Shown here: one piece after another, positions 49,578 to 61,032 of the stretch
How positions within the stretch are numbered: the first letter of the stretch is position 1
Layout: every line of letters starts with the position of its first letter
Origin: Corbicula japonica
Taxonomy: Eukaryota; Mollusca; Bivalvia; Venerida; Cyrenidae
Direction: 5' to 3'
DNA length: 64,000 nt
NCBI GenBank assembly: GCA_038501625.1
Contig: JAZAYU010000086.1
Span: 248,001-312,000 of the forward strand
The notes under the pieces: generated by a model
Database searches by the model: none
What the model saw: only the letters and a program-made list of their open reading frames with translations
What the model was told of the DNA's origin: nothing
Translations under genes and position numbers: made by a program

Positions 49578-50196
49578 GCTTTTTATTTATTAAACATTAA
49601 ATAACTTTATTTAAAACATTTATGTAATCGTAATGTAATCAGAAAGTTATTATGACAGGCAAATTATTAAATTACGAGTTATCATTACATTACAGTATTT
49701 GTAGTTAGAATTTTCAGATGTAAACATAACACAAGATTACCGAAACATGTGATATCATTACAGCTCCATACTGAACCAGTTACCCCAGGTCTATTTTATA
49801 GTCGTTACAGAAAAGCAAAATATCTTGCAACAGTGTGAAGCCTGAATTGGCGATCGAAAGACTGAAAAAAAAACATGTTGATTCTTAATCAATTTAATGT
49901 TTAATTAAATTTAAATTTAATTTTACCGAGTTGATATTTTAATTATTTGAGCGTATTATTAAAACTCAAAACCAACGGAAATCTTCAGTCGACACTTGGA
50001 TTTTAATGTACAGTGATATGAAATATGTTAAGAAAACGTTTAGCAAACTTGTTTATAATGTCAACAAGTCACTGAGTCTAAAACAATTGATGCCATTAAT
50101 GTTGAAATAGCGGAGTTAAGTAGTATACAAGCACTTTCAAACCCATTAATTGAACATGCTAGTACATATTTCGACACTTTCTGAAATATTGCAACA

Positions 50197-53100
50197 ATGT
50201 TGAGATATTCTATAGTCGCTATGTTTGTTTATTCAATAGTGATTCTTAGTATTTTGGCGGAGGAATTAGATTCTTTTGAAGAACCATGCTGCGGTCAATG
50301 TTCGATTTTTCAGAAAGATTATCAGGTAATGTTTTTGTATATTAAAGCTTATTACGGATTGATTCGGTTGTATATTGCTCATATAAGTGTATAAAAATTA
50401 CATGCATGTATTTAAGGAGTAATACCCAATAGGCTATGTGACACAAAATAGAGCACTGATTGCATGAAGCTCCCAAACCCTCTGTACTCGGTGGTATAAA
50501 GCTCCTTGCAATGGTGTTGATGTTACAAACTGAAACATGTACATATTAGAATATATTTATTATGTAATTTATTATTATATTTGACGGCGAAAGGCAATCT
50601 ATTTATTAAGGTACGGAAAATATTGAGATTTGCCGAAGGTTGGCGACCAATCAAAGTATGCTTCCAGATGAATGGGCTCGTGCAGGGTATAAAAAGCGAG
50701 GACGTGCTTCATTTGTTATCAGCATTTTATTATAGACAAACGTCTGTATGCTCTGCTAAGGGCGTTTTTATATAAACTCAAATAAACTCAAACACACACA
50801 AAATATTTATCTGCATGCTTCGATTGAGCATTGTCCGGAAAAAACTACGGAGTAGCCCATTCTTCCGTGTTCTCTGCAAAAGCACTGCTATCTGGAAAGG
50901 ATAATAGGTTATATAGTCATAATAACTTTGATCGAAAGCTTTGATAACGACAGAGAGGAGCAAGTATGTTGCTGTATTCTGACGGTTTAAGATGGAGACA
51001 TCGACGAGCTGTAACTCTGTCGTATATGGAAGCTACCAACTTACCAAACGAGTTCTCGTCGAAAGCATTGCTAGCGGGAGATGGTATAGGTGTGTTAGCA
51101 TGAAATACCGGGTTGCAGTCCCGAGATTGAGATCGGTTAAACATCGTCGGTTATAGACGATAGATGATATACATAAAATTTTATAATGTGGCCATCAAAC
51201 TCTTTAGAAGTTGGTAGAAAGTTAAACGAAAAAGACCACCTAAATGTTTGGGAACAAAGTTTTTATAGTTGAGCATCTATTAGTAATACCTAGACCACAG
51301 AAGTGGCAATCGACTGTTATTGTAAGTTGAATGAAAGAAGCTTGTTGATGAGTAAATACATGTATATACGCATCGTCGGTAATAGACGTTGGGCAACACA
51401 CATAGCTCATAGAAGTGGCCATCAACTAGTAGTTAGATGATACAGGTCACATGTTTGTGAGCAAGATTTATATAGTTGATAGTGCAGAAATGATTGTTGC
51501 TGCCAATCAATGTCGCTCACGTAGAGTAGTTGTTTATCTGTATCTGAGTTGGAAATCGATAGGAGACGATCATATTTGTTGATTATTGTTGATCAAATAT
51601 TACATTTGATATAATTATTTTAACAATCATTTGTTAATAATCAGTCGGTCAAAGAAGACTCAAGAAAAAAAATTATATAGTCAGCTCTGCATTGAAATTA
51701 CATCGTTGGCATTATCAGGATAGTTTATAAGTCCACCGCTCGGTTACACTAAGTCTTTACATACATAACGAATTATATGACAGAAGTCATTCGAAGCCCA
51801 AGTACGTGGCTCAATACATTTATATATCCGCGAATTTTTCATATTACTAACCGTTAATCGCCAAATTACAAGTCGAATTGTTATAAGTTGGGTTTTAGAA
51901 AGTATAATGTTGTCGAGAAAGGACATGACATCAGTGGTGGAATAAGACATAACTTGGTGCTACAAGGAAAAATATGGTCGGGCAAATATATTTCTTGAAC
52001 ATACACAACTATAGTTCAATGTAAGCAATGCCTTACATGCCTTCAATTGCCAACGTTCTACGCCGGTGATACATCCATTTGGTCTCAAATCATAAACATG
52101 GTATATTCACAGTCCAGTTTGTAACTGTATTAAACTTACACTTAAAGGTCTAGTGATTTAATATCAGCATAGAGCACAAAGGGACAAAACTCGGACAATA
52201 AGACAATATCTAATTACACAAGGTTAAGTAGTACTTCCTGAATAACAGTCTATAACTTGTATATTCAGTGTTAAGTACATGAAACAGAACGTCTTAAACT
52301 AAAACATGTCACTTGGGAGCTCTATTCAGAAACGATGTACAACCAAAATACATGTACAGCGACAATTTGTTCGGAAAACTGTTTTAGAGAACTTTTGGGC
52401 GGCATTCGTAAACATTCATATAATATAATGACAAAGGACAGCTATAATCGAATGAAGCTATATACGCGTTTAAAGTGTTTTAAAATCACAGTAGTGTTGT
52501 TTGTGCCGTGTGGCGGCTGTAAAAAGTCTCCCTGAACATTCAATCAGTTCTGTAATCAGTTACGTCCTTTGAAGGTCTTCAAGCACGATATTTATGCACT
52601 ATGTTAATAGTACTTCTAAATTTACTTTTTGTTTTTAATATTTCGGCCAGTTTAAAGATGGGTGGTTTCAATATCCCAGCCAAAATAAATTTGGATATTG
52701 TTCAATCACCCCCCCCCCCCCCAAGGATATACTTCCTGCTTTTTAAAATTTTGCCTGTGGCGTTGTCTGTGATATGCAGGATTTATATTGTGTTTAGTTT
52801 CGCCCATTGTTTTCTCGTTTAGGGAAACTCCATTCTTTATCTGGGGACCATACGCCGCTAAACATGGAATGGTATTAATCTGAAAATACAACATTGAAGA
52901 TTCCATGTTCACCGCCATATGCATACCATCGTTTGGGATGGATCAAAGTTGTACTGTTTATTGGTGTAAATATTGAGTTGCGCTCAACCCGGGGCTAGGC
53001 GGCGGGGGCAGTAATAAGCATTTCAATTTCCATAACTGCCTATGAACAGGCTCAATCAAACAGAGGCTGCAATATTTTTTCATATTTGTCGTGGTCGAGG

Positions 53101-55995
53101 GTCTTCAAAGTTCCCTTTTCATCTATTACTACTTAACTCCAGGTATTCTGGTCTCGGTAAGACCATTGAGAACCCACCACTTTGGCTTGGAAATGCTATA
53201 AGCTGCTAAATCTTTTGTTTTATATGTTTGTGTGCTCTTGCATGCAACATTGTTGAGCTGATTGGTTGTTTTGAATAGATGAAAAGGGAACTTTGAAAGC
53301 CATCGAACACGACTAATGTGAAAATATTGCAGGCTTGGTTTGATTGAGCATTTTCATTCACTCAGTTATTTCGCCAAGAAACTTGTTTGTTGATATAAGA
53401 TATATATTTTGGGGCAAGTTTGAGGTTGGTGCACCCAAGAAGCTAGTTTAAATCCCCAGGAGCAAATTGTTTTGCCACTGACCGTAACAAGGCGGTAATA
53501 CCAAGGGTTCTCATTTTCGTTAACTGTGTGTGGTCTTTTTTGTATTTGACATACTTATAAACACATGCTCTCATTTCCTCTCTTCGTTTTCGCTGCATGG
53601 GGAGGCTGTGTTTTGGGAGTGTTGCGATTCCTCCCTGATGCATATTTCAATTCTTTTAAATTTAAAATATTATCTGTCTTAACCTCTTTAGTTTTTGGCT
53701 GCGTGGAGAGGATGTGTTTCCTTGGTGTGGCATTTTTTCATATTCGTATCTCATGATTTAAATGTGTGTTTTCTATTGCAATAAGCAGTTACATTTTCAC
53801 TTAAAGATATTCTTACATGTAATTCTTACACAATAATTTGGACTGTTTTGTGTCAACACTCATTTCGAAAGGCGCGTTGATGACGCTAGTCAAATATTTA
53901 ACTCTTGCGAAAAGTCTTTTTGGCGGCTATTTTCATAGAAATGCCACAGAAAAAAAGTTATTTTGTTTTCATTAAGAGAATAAGATTTCAATGCAGCAAA
54001 GTGCAAACAAATTGTATATTTTAAATAATTTGTTCATTTGTGATTCAGTCATATATACCCTCGAAATATTTACTTTGTCACTTTTGGTCTATTCGGAATA
54101 TATACTAACTAAAAGAATTTCAATTTTATAGTTTACCTTCACATTTCTTAACATGAGAGCACATATGTATGTTTTCAAACATTATTTCATAGCTTCGTTC
54201 CATTCAATATCGTTCCAGTATTTACAATGTATGTTTAGGTCTTAACAGGTAAAACAATTTAAAACGATATGTGACAGGTAGACTGTTATTTACTACACTG
54301 TAGGCACTAAAGAAACTTGTGGAAATCGATGTCAAGCATAATCAGCTAGAAGACCGTATCACTGCTCAGCAAAATATATTGACAAAACTTCAGAAAAAAG
54401 AAACAGGTAACTTTTGTGAAAATGTTTTCAAGTATCATTAAGAAAGACTGATAAACCTTTTCTGCAAGATTATGTGTTGTTCTTAAGTCACTAACACATT
54501 CCCGCAGTATTTATTTTGAAATACTTTAAATAATTTGTAAATGCAAAATGACCAAAGTTTACCTGCCTAATGTTATGTAATTTTATGTAATTTATTCAAA
54601 CAGGAATACTTCTACATTTGTTATCTCTACGATAATTGCAAGCATTTTAACATTTTAAATTTTGAAACTTCACAGTCAAGTTTGGCGCGTTTGGAAAAAC
54701 CGGTTAAAATTTTAAACTTTTCTGACGTGGTATATATGCCATTTAATTAAATATAATGTAAAATGTGCAATTCAGGGATTGACCGTGAGAATGGTGATTT
54801 ATATAATTACAAAGATGTAGTCGCACAATCCTCTTGTACAGCTCTGTACGGTAGTGGGAATTACGTGTATGCAATTCGGAGACAATGTTCCTCTCAAGCG
54901 GCCAGCTGTGACGACCTATGCAAAAGTGTAGGGTAGGTTAAATTTCATAGCTCGATATGATGGTGAAAATAACGTTTTTGTGCAGGTGTTTTGCTGTGCG
55001 GCTGCAAAATGTAAATATTTGGATAAAGTTTACAGACATATATGGTGATAGAAATTATGTGTAGACCAATAGAAGGCAACAAGCAGCATATGAGGCCAAA
55101 TATAAAGTAGATTTGACAGTTCCGTGTGACTGGGGAAACTTTATGTAATCCATATAAGCGAAAATCTGTATGTTAAAACGAAGCGCAAGGGCTTCAGCTT
55201 CATAATAATAATAATAATAACAATTGTAATTCGGAGTATGCAATCAGCGATATGTGATATCAGATAGTCGTGTTTGCAATTAGTTAATAAACACATGTGG
55301 GATATGTACATCTATGATCATGTCTAAGGTAGTTTGACAGCTCAATATAATTGACAAAATGCTGTGCCAATTTATGCCATCAGCAAAATTGGTGAGCTTC
55401 GAAGCTCTTTCTTAATGAAGAGTTAATTCCTCCTTATCGTTTCAAAAGCGTGTATGCAATCAATAGGTTATTAACAGAACGAGTGTCCAATCACTCTTTG
55501 ATGGGCGTAATAAAAGTAATATTATAGTTACACAAGAACTCATTTTAATAAATGATAAGGGAACATTGGAAGCCACGGAACACGAATTTCAAAAATTTTA
55601 ATATGAAAATATTCATATAACTGCCACGCCGCCTAGTCCCAGGTGGAGCGCACTTAATATTTACACCAAGTTTATACCAAACAATCATATACATAGTACA
55701 TGTACATATTTTAAAACAAAAGTAATTATTAAACCATAAAAGAAGTACTATTAACGTGATTAACATAGTACATAAGTATAAAAATATTAATGCTGCAAAT
55801 GAACTTTCTCTGATATGGGACATCTATGCGTTTTTATTCTGTTACAGGAGGACTTGCTTCAATTCTGTCCATGTATACAATGGAGTCCAGCTCGAACCTG
55901 AAGCAACAGGATTGGTTGGTCTTGGGACTTACAAGTATAATACTTGTTCTGGGAACTTCTGTGGGCCGAATTTTTGCTGTTGTGCTGGGAAATAA
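50197..55995 (+). CDS. Secreted coiled-coil protein with Cys-rich C-terminal domain (4 exons)
   Basis: Exons 50197-50325, 54304-54406, 54776-54932 and 55848-55995 join in phases 0, 1 and 2 to give 178 residues. A signal peptide covers about residues 1-21 (cut after SILA), followed by a CCGQC cluster at 31-35. Exon 2 and its edges (about 41-76) form a charged, heptad-like helix (LKKLVEIDVKHNQLEDRI) that fits a short coiled coil. The rest is a Cys-rich domain containing SSCTALYGSGNYVY, CSSQAASCDDLCKSVG, RTCFNSVHVYNG and a GPNFCCCAGK end. I recall uncharacterised molluscan secreted proteins with such a GPNFCCC end but no assigned function. The coiled coil suggests an oligomer. The first intron is 4 kb, so a further phase-0 exon could have been missed. 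Confidence 0.75.
50326..52929. other. First intron of the coiled-coil gene, left part
   Basis: CATCGTCGGT with ATAGACG recurs near 51145 and 51372 in otherwise similar sequence, a worn tandem duplication. A fragment shared with repeat C tails, GTGTGGCGGCTGTAAAAAGT, lies at 52508, also seen at about 6630 and inverted at 58715 and 60150. A C13-14 run is at about 52710. Confidence 0.45.
52930..53130 (+). repeat. Repeat family B, longest copy
   Basis: It begins at TCGTTTGGGATGGATCAAAG and runs through TATTGGTGTAAATATTGAG, the CGGGGCTAGGCGGC core and the TTCAAAGTTCCCTTTTCATC end, giving about 200 bases. Confidence 0.7.
53131..53652 (+). repeat. Repeat family A copy with a nested inverted family B fragment
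   Basis: Family A sequence runs from CTCCAGGTATTCTGGTCTCG to GCGATTCCTCCCTGATGCAT. At 53274-53350 it is interrupted by an inverted family B end (GATGAAAAGGGAACTTTGAA through CTTGGTTTGATTGAGC), so B inserted into A. Confidence 0.65.
55202..55221. repeat. Short (ATA)n microsatellite
   Basis: About six ATA units lie in intron 3 of the coiled-coil gene. Confidence 0.8.
55545..55690 (-). repeat. Repeat family B copy, inverted
   Basis: It contains GGGAACATTGGAAGCCACGG and GCCGCCTAGTCCCAGG and ends in ATATTTACACC. Confidence 0.65.
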
Positions 55996-56220
55996 TGTTT
56001 CTTCGACAAGTGGCTTTAAGAAGTTCATCGTTTTGTCACAGTACATTATGTACAGACTGAGAACGTTACTTCAAACCTAGTCCTACCACGGACGTTGTAA
56101 AGATTTATTTTATTTTCAGAACACAGAGTAGTAGTCCCATAGGACCCCTTGTTTGAGTCAAGCAGCGGACTAGTTCAAAACTAGACTTACCAAGATTTAT
56201 ATTAAGTTTGAATTGGACTG

Positions 56221-56356
56221 AAGGTTATAAAACTGAGATTGGAAACCAGTCTATAATCGCAAGCATCTGATTGGCTGAAATGGCACCTGGTCGATATTTC
56301 AACCCATCAGAGGCTTGAGATTTAAGAATGGTTATCATTCTCAGTTTTATAACCTT
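56221..56356. repeat. Foldback element family D, copy 3
   Basis: AAGGTTATAAAACTGAGATT at the left is the inverse of the AATCTCAGTTTTATAACCTT-like right end; the core has GCATCTGATTGGCTGAAATG. Confidence 0.75.
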
Positions 56357-57055
56357 ATGACGGGATTTATTTGATGATAAATGAGGTTTCTGACGTCTTT
56401 TTCATTTCTGTGTCTTTATCTGTAACACGTTAATTAACAGCAAACTTAAAGGAAACATTAAAAGAAATTCCCATTGTAAAGAAAATTAATAATTACAGTA
56501 AATAGAAGTACACATTTTATTAGTTATTATTTTATTTCAACAGCTTACAAGGTTTTTAATTGATCCGTAGCCATTAAATCGATTTTATTTGTTTTCCTCA
56601 TAACCATTTTAAACCGTTTAAAAAAATTGTCGACCAAAAAGACAACAATGTTAAAAAAAGCCGTATTTGTATGAAAAAAATATGTTTTTAATCTTTATTT
56701 GCTACTTCCCACTAATGCGTAAGTTATACGGGGATAGACGGCGCAATTAAATATGCATTCCTATTACTGCACAAGAACAGCCTCAATCAAACCGAGTCTG
56801 TAATATTTTCATATTGTCTTGTTCAGGGGCTTTCAAAGTTCCCATAACATCTACAATCTATTTCAAATAAAAATACAACTTTCCTGTTCAACTCTATTTC
56901 GCAACTTAGATTTCCAACCATACGATCAGATCCTTGATATTTCAGACTTGTCTATACTCTCAGTTTAATGATCTTTCAAAATGGTGGATCGTCATAACAT
57001 AGTGATCTTTAAATATAATTCCTGTATATACAGACAGCATACAACCAAATGTAAA
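56357..57055. other. Intergenic sequence with a family B copy
   Basis: A family B copy on + lies at about 56700-56860. No gene is seen. Confidence 0.5.
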
Positions 57056-57060
57056 CATTA

Positions 57061-57061
57061 A

Positions 57062-57107
<46 letters not shown>

Positions 57108-57108
57108 G
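57061..57108. repeat. (TTA)n microsatellite
   Basis: About 15 uninterrupted ATT/TTA units. An open frame on - through it encodes only an Asn run. Confidence 0.95.
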
Positions 57109-57289
57109 TTGTGAAATAATTACTTTTGCAAAATAAAGTGAAATATGCGTTATTAGGAATGACCACATCCAGATGATATACAGCAAATGCAGCCGAAAAT
57201 GTGATTTTTGATCAAGACAAAATTATACAGTCATGTTTTGATCCTATCGCTCTAAAATAAACTATAACACTGAGGTTTGTTAAAATATA

Positions 57290-59350
57290 TAGAAAGGGTG
57301 CTTAAAAAACTTACCGAACACAGTAAGTATAAAATTTTGCAGGCTTGCTTTGATTGAGCTTGTTTATTAAAATGCATAACTTTATAACTGCCCCAGCCGC
57401 CTAGCTCCGGGTTAAGCTTAAGTCAGTATTTACCCTAGTAAACACTTCGATTGATCCCAAACGAGGAACATTAAAATATTTATGAAGACAAATTGCAATA
57501 GTGCTGTGAATGTAACGAATGTTTTATAGATTTGTGAAGAATGCAGGAATTGCAATTGTATGGTCACATTGGTAAACATGTTTTGTTTTGCAAAACAATC
57601 TATGGCTATCTTCAGCGGGGTTTGAAATGTACGTGTACATGAGCTTTAACGACGTACGGAAACGCAGACCTGCACATCGACATTTCGAAAACTGTTAGGA
57701 TGCTTTTGAACATAGTCAAGTGAGTAAGTGATCGGTTTGTATCTTACCGAATGTCATTTAAATGTTGATAAACACACACGTCCAAACAGAGGCCGGGCGA
57801 TTTCGTTTTCAAAACGTAAATAGTGCGTTTTGACAGGGCTGAGTTGCAATGGATTACTTTTATAGCTAATGATGTCAAGTAATTCTCACTACCAAAGTTA
57901 AAGGTTATCTTAGCGTAAACAAGCAAATTCTTAATGACTTGTCAAGAATATAGTACAGCTCAACAGTATGACCTCGTCCTTATTATTTATATTTTCAAAA
58001 CTATCAAACCTACGTGCTTTTTATTTAACAAAAAAGCATGTGAACACACTTAAACCTTTTTGCGTTCAATTGTTGCATCGTCAACAACTTGTCCGAAATG
58101 AATACATCCTTGATGTTATCATGTGACGTTCAACCTTGTAAAGGAAATGCTCTAATAAAAAGAAAATCACTTGATCAGATATATTAACCGCTCGTCAATG
58201 CAATTTATTAGCAAATTCATGCATGACTTGCCTGGGTTACTCTCTGGTATATAAACGTAAGTAGTATTAAATTTAACATAGTACTTATTTAAAAGGCTTT
58301 TATTTTACCCCCTTATATGCATTCACTACGTAAGGGAGAATTGCCTTTAGCTAAAAAAGAGAAGGTTTTCAATTAAAAAAATACAATATTGGCGTTTTTA
58401 AAAACGACAATGTTGTATTTTCAATGTTGGGTAATTTCATCTATGCTTTGACATTTGGAAGTTTAAAAAGGCTGTACATTACCATGCGCTTACATACCTT
58501 TGTTTATATAGGTGTAGTTAACTTTTGTATTTATTTGGTTATTGGTTATCAATATGCTATGTTGCTTCACTGGTAAGCAAAAATGTCTTTAATTCTGCTC
58601 GTGGCTATTATTTGCCATTTTCTCTTGCAAACCAGATTGATTTTTTTTAATTTGTGATTTTGAAAGAATCAAAGATTAAGATAATTGATAACAGCACAAA
58701 TGAAAGAACGGGGTGACGTTATACGGCCGCCACACGACACAAACTATGCTACTGTGATAGTTAAATACATGTAGATGAAGAAAAACTTTGAAAACGGCAA
58801 ATATCAAATATCATCGAGATATTCATAACAACCAATGACTTTATAATGCATCTATAGTTAAATGCACTTAAAGTGAACTGTTATGGTTTGATTGTTAAAT
58901 TGTTGAAGAAGATGTTTTTATTGTATTTTATTTAAAATGGTCAATGATTCCTTTTTGTCACAAGAAAATGACTTAAAAACATATCTGAGAACTTTATTTC
59001 TTGTAAACAACAACACCACGAAAAAGGTTAAAAAGAGACTTATTCAATTAATAGCATTATTTTAAACTGTTAACAGTTAAACCATTCTTTAATGGCAGAC
59101 TTCATACATGTATCAAATTTATTTAACTGTGTAATGTTCTATTCAAAGTACGTGTTTACAATAATTATACAGCATTGTAGCAAATGTTATATTTAAAGAT
59201 CTGATAATATTACCTGAATATCAATAAAAAAAATTAAAATCGAATTAAAAAAACAGACTTGTTTTGTTTAAAATTTACTGAAATTTGCGATAGCGTATTG
59301 ACAAAATTGGAATCTACAGAATTTGACAGTGGCTCGAATTTGACCAATGC
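57290..59350. other. Intergenic sequence with an inverted family B copy
   Basis: Family B on - covers about 57290-57470. The rest, to the next foldback element, is AT-rich without a recognised gene. Confidence 0.5.
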
Positions 59351-59352
59351 AC

Positions 59353-59488
59353 AAGGTTATAAAGCTTAGCATGGAAACCAGTCTCAAATCTCAAGCATCT
59401 GATTGGCTGAAATGGCGACCAGTCGCCATTTCAGCGATTCAGATGCTTGAGATTTAAGACTGATTTCCAATCTCAGCTTTATAACCTT
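59353..59488. repeat. Foldback element family D, copy 4 (best preserved)
   Basis: Nearly the whole 136 bases form one hairpin: AAGGTTATAAAGCTTAGCAT pairs with the right end, CTCAAATCTCAAGCATCTGA with its inverse, and GGCGACCAGTCGCC forms the tip. Confidence 0.85.
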
Positions 59489-59949
59489 CAGTCCAAATGG
59501 TTGTAAACATTTCGAAAACAAGGTATACTTGTATCGTAGTGCTTGTAGATTTAGGTTCAAGGTTTTTGATTAAGCTAACATAACTTGCTCTTAAATTGAT
59601 CACGTTTCGTAATCAGCGAAATTTGTCTGAATCTGAGTAATTTTGACGGAAATATACCTTCAATTGATGTTGTCATATACATGTACTACAAATTTCGATT
59701 TCAATTAGATTTTGACCCAGCGAGCGACCTCCGTAAATATTTGTTGCATTGCAACATTTCAAAATAACTTTTTTGTCATGCGACGACTGTAAGAACTGCC
59801 GCTCCAATCCAAGACGCAGCGTTCTACTTCCAAACAAGGTGTTGCTGTCAATCATATTTTTTACGCTTGCTGAAGTTGAACTGAAAATGACGCTTTGTTA
59901 AGATAATGAGTGGTGTATGTAGCACCGATGCAATAACAAAAAAATGATA

Positions 59950-60040
59950 GTGCCTCTAGCTGGGAGCGAACCCGCACCGTCACGGCGACAGCGCCTAGCC
60001 CTGCAATTCCTGCGACGCAACCAATTGAGCTAACCGGGAC
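59950..60040 (-). repeat. tRNA-like repeat, family C copy 2
   Basis: On - it reads GTCCCGGTTAGCTCAATTGG at the 5' end and has a consensus B box, GGTTCGCTCCC. It matches 4451-4541 with only a few changes. Its downstream tail (about 60125-60225 in this orientation is upstream on -) contains a GGCGGCCGTAAAAAG segment found elsewhere in the window. The ends do not pair as an acceptor stem. Confidence 0.65.
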
Positions 60041-60229
60041 AACCACAAAAAAGGTTGATCGGATAGCCCTGATATACGTTACAATCACTGCATGACATCG
60101 ATAACGGGTAATTTTACTGATAACAGTACTGACTATATGTACGGGGAGACTTTTTACGGCCGCCACACTGCACAAAAAGCGCTACTGTGAATTTCAAATG
60201 ATAGTGCCTCTATAAGGTGTGGCTTAAAG

Positions 60230-61032
60230 TAAAGCATCCTAAAGGCGTGATTAGCTATGAACAACGTTCTGTCAATTAAACTTTGCCGCTACTTCTCAAC
60301 AAAAATATCAGTCATCTCGCTAAGCGTTTAATGTTTTGGCTGCATGCCAGAAAGCTAACAGAAATCGCAATCAGTAGTAACAAGTACAGCACCTGAATTT
60401 AATTAATAGCAAGATTAAGAATGTCAATGTCAAGAATGTTTTCTTTCATTCACTTAAAACAACTATTATTATACTTATCATAAAATTGAATATGTTATTA
60501 AACGACTTTAAATAAATGTCTTTCCGGTCAAATATCCATCCGTAAAAATTGATATTGACCTGAACACCGAGAGTTTAGTCCAGTCTCAAAGTAAAAGCAT
60601 CAGTTTATCTGAAATAGAGACTAGCCTTTTAGTTTTTAATATCTTGGGCACTGGTCATCGATGCACAGAAGTTTTGCAAATTATCGCTTAAAAGTATAAT
60701 GGACCCAATATTCATGAACAAATTTAAATGTCAATTTTGAGTTCTTGATTTAAAATGTTTCTTCAACAATTGACCAAGATTTAAAAAGAGATTTTGAGTC
60801 TATGTGGGCATCATTTAACAAGATGGAGATAGAAGGGTTTGAAGAAACATTTAATAATAAGATTACCTCATACACAATCCAAACAGAAAAAACTAATATA
60901 CCTACTGACGTTTATGCTTATTATTCGCCATTGCTGTAATACCGACCCGGTATCGCAAAACGACGACTTCTTTACACACTTAAAACAGTGATTTTGACGT
61001 TCCAGCTGTTAATGTGTTGTTTTTTGTTTCAA
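60230..61032. other. Upstream region of the 82-residue secreted protein gene
   Basis: No exon is recognised. No TATA box stands out in the 100 bases before the ATG. Confidence 0.4.

Noticed and set aside
52601..52924. Overlapping frames around the C-run at about 52710
   Set aside because: They depend on a homopolymer run and have no splice or domain support.
56960..57166. 68-codon frame with an Asn run
   Set aside because: It is the (TTA)n microsatellite read on -.
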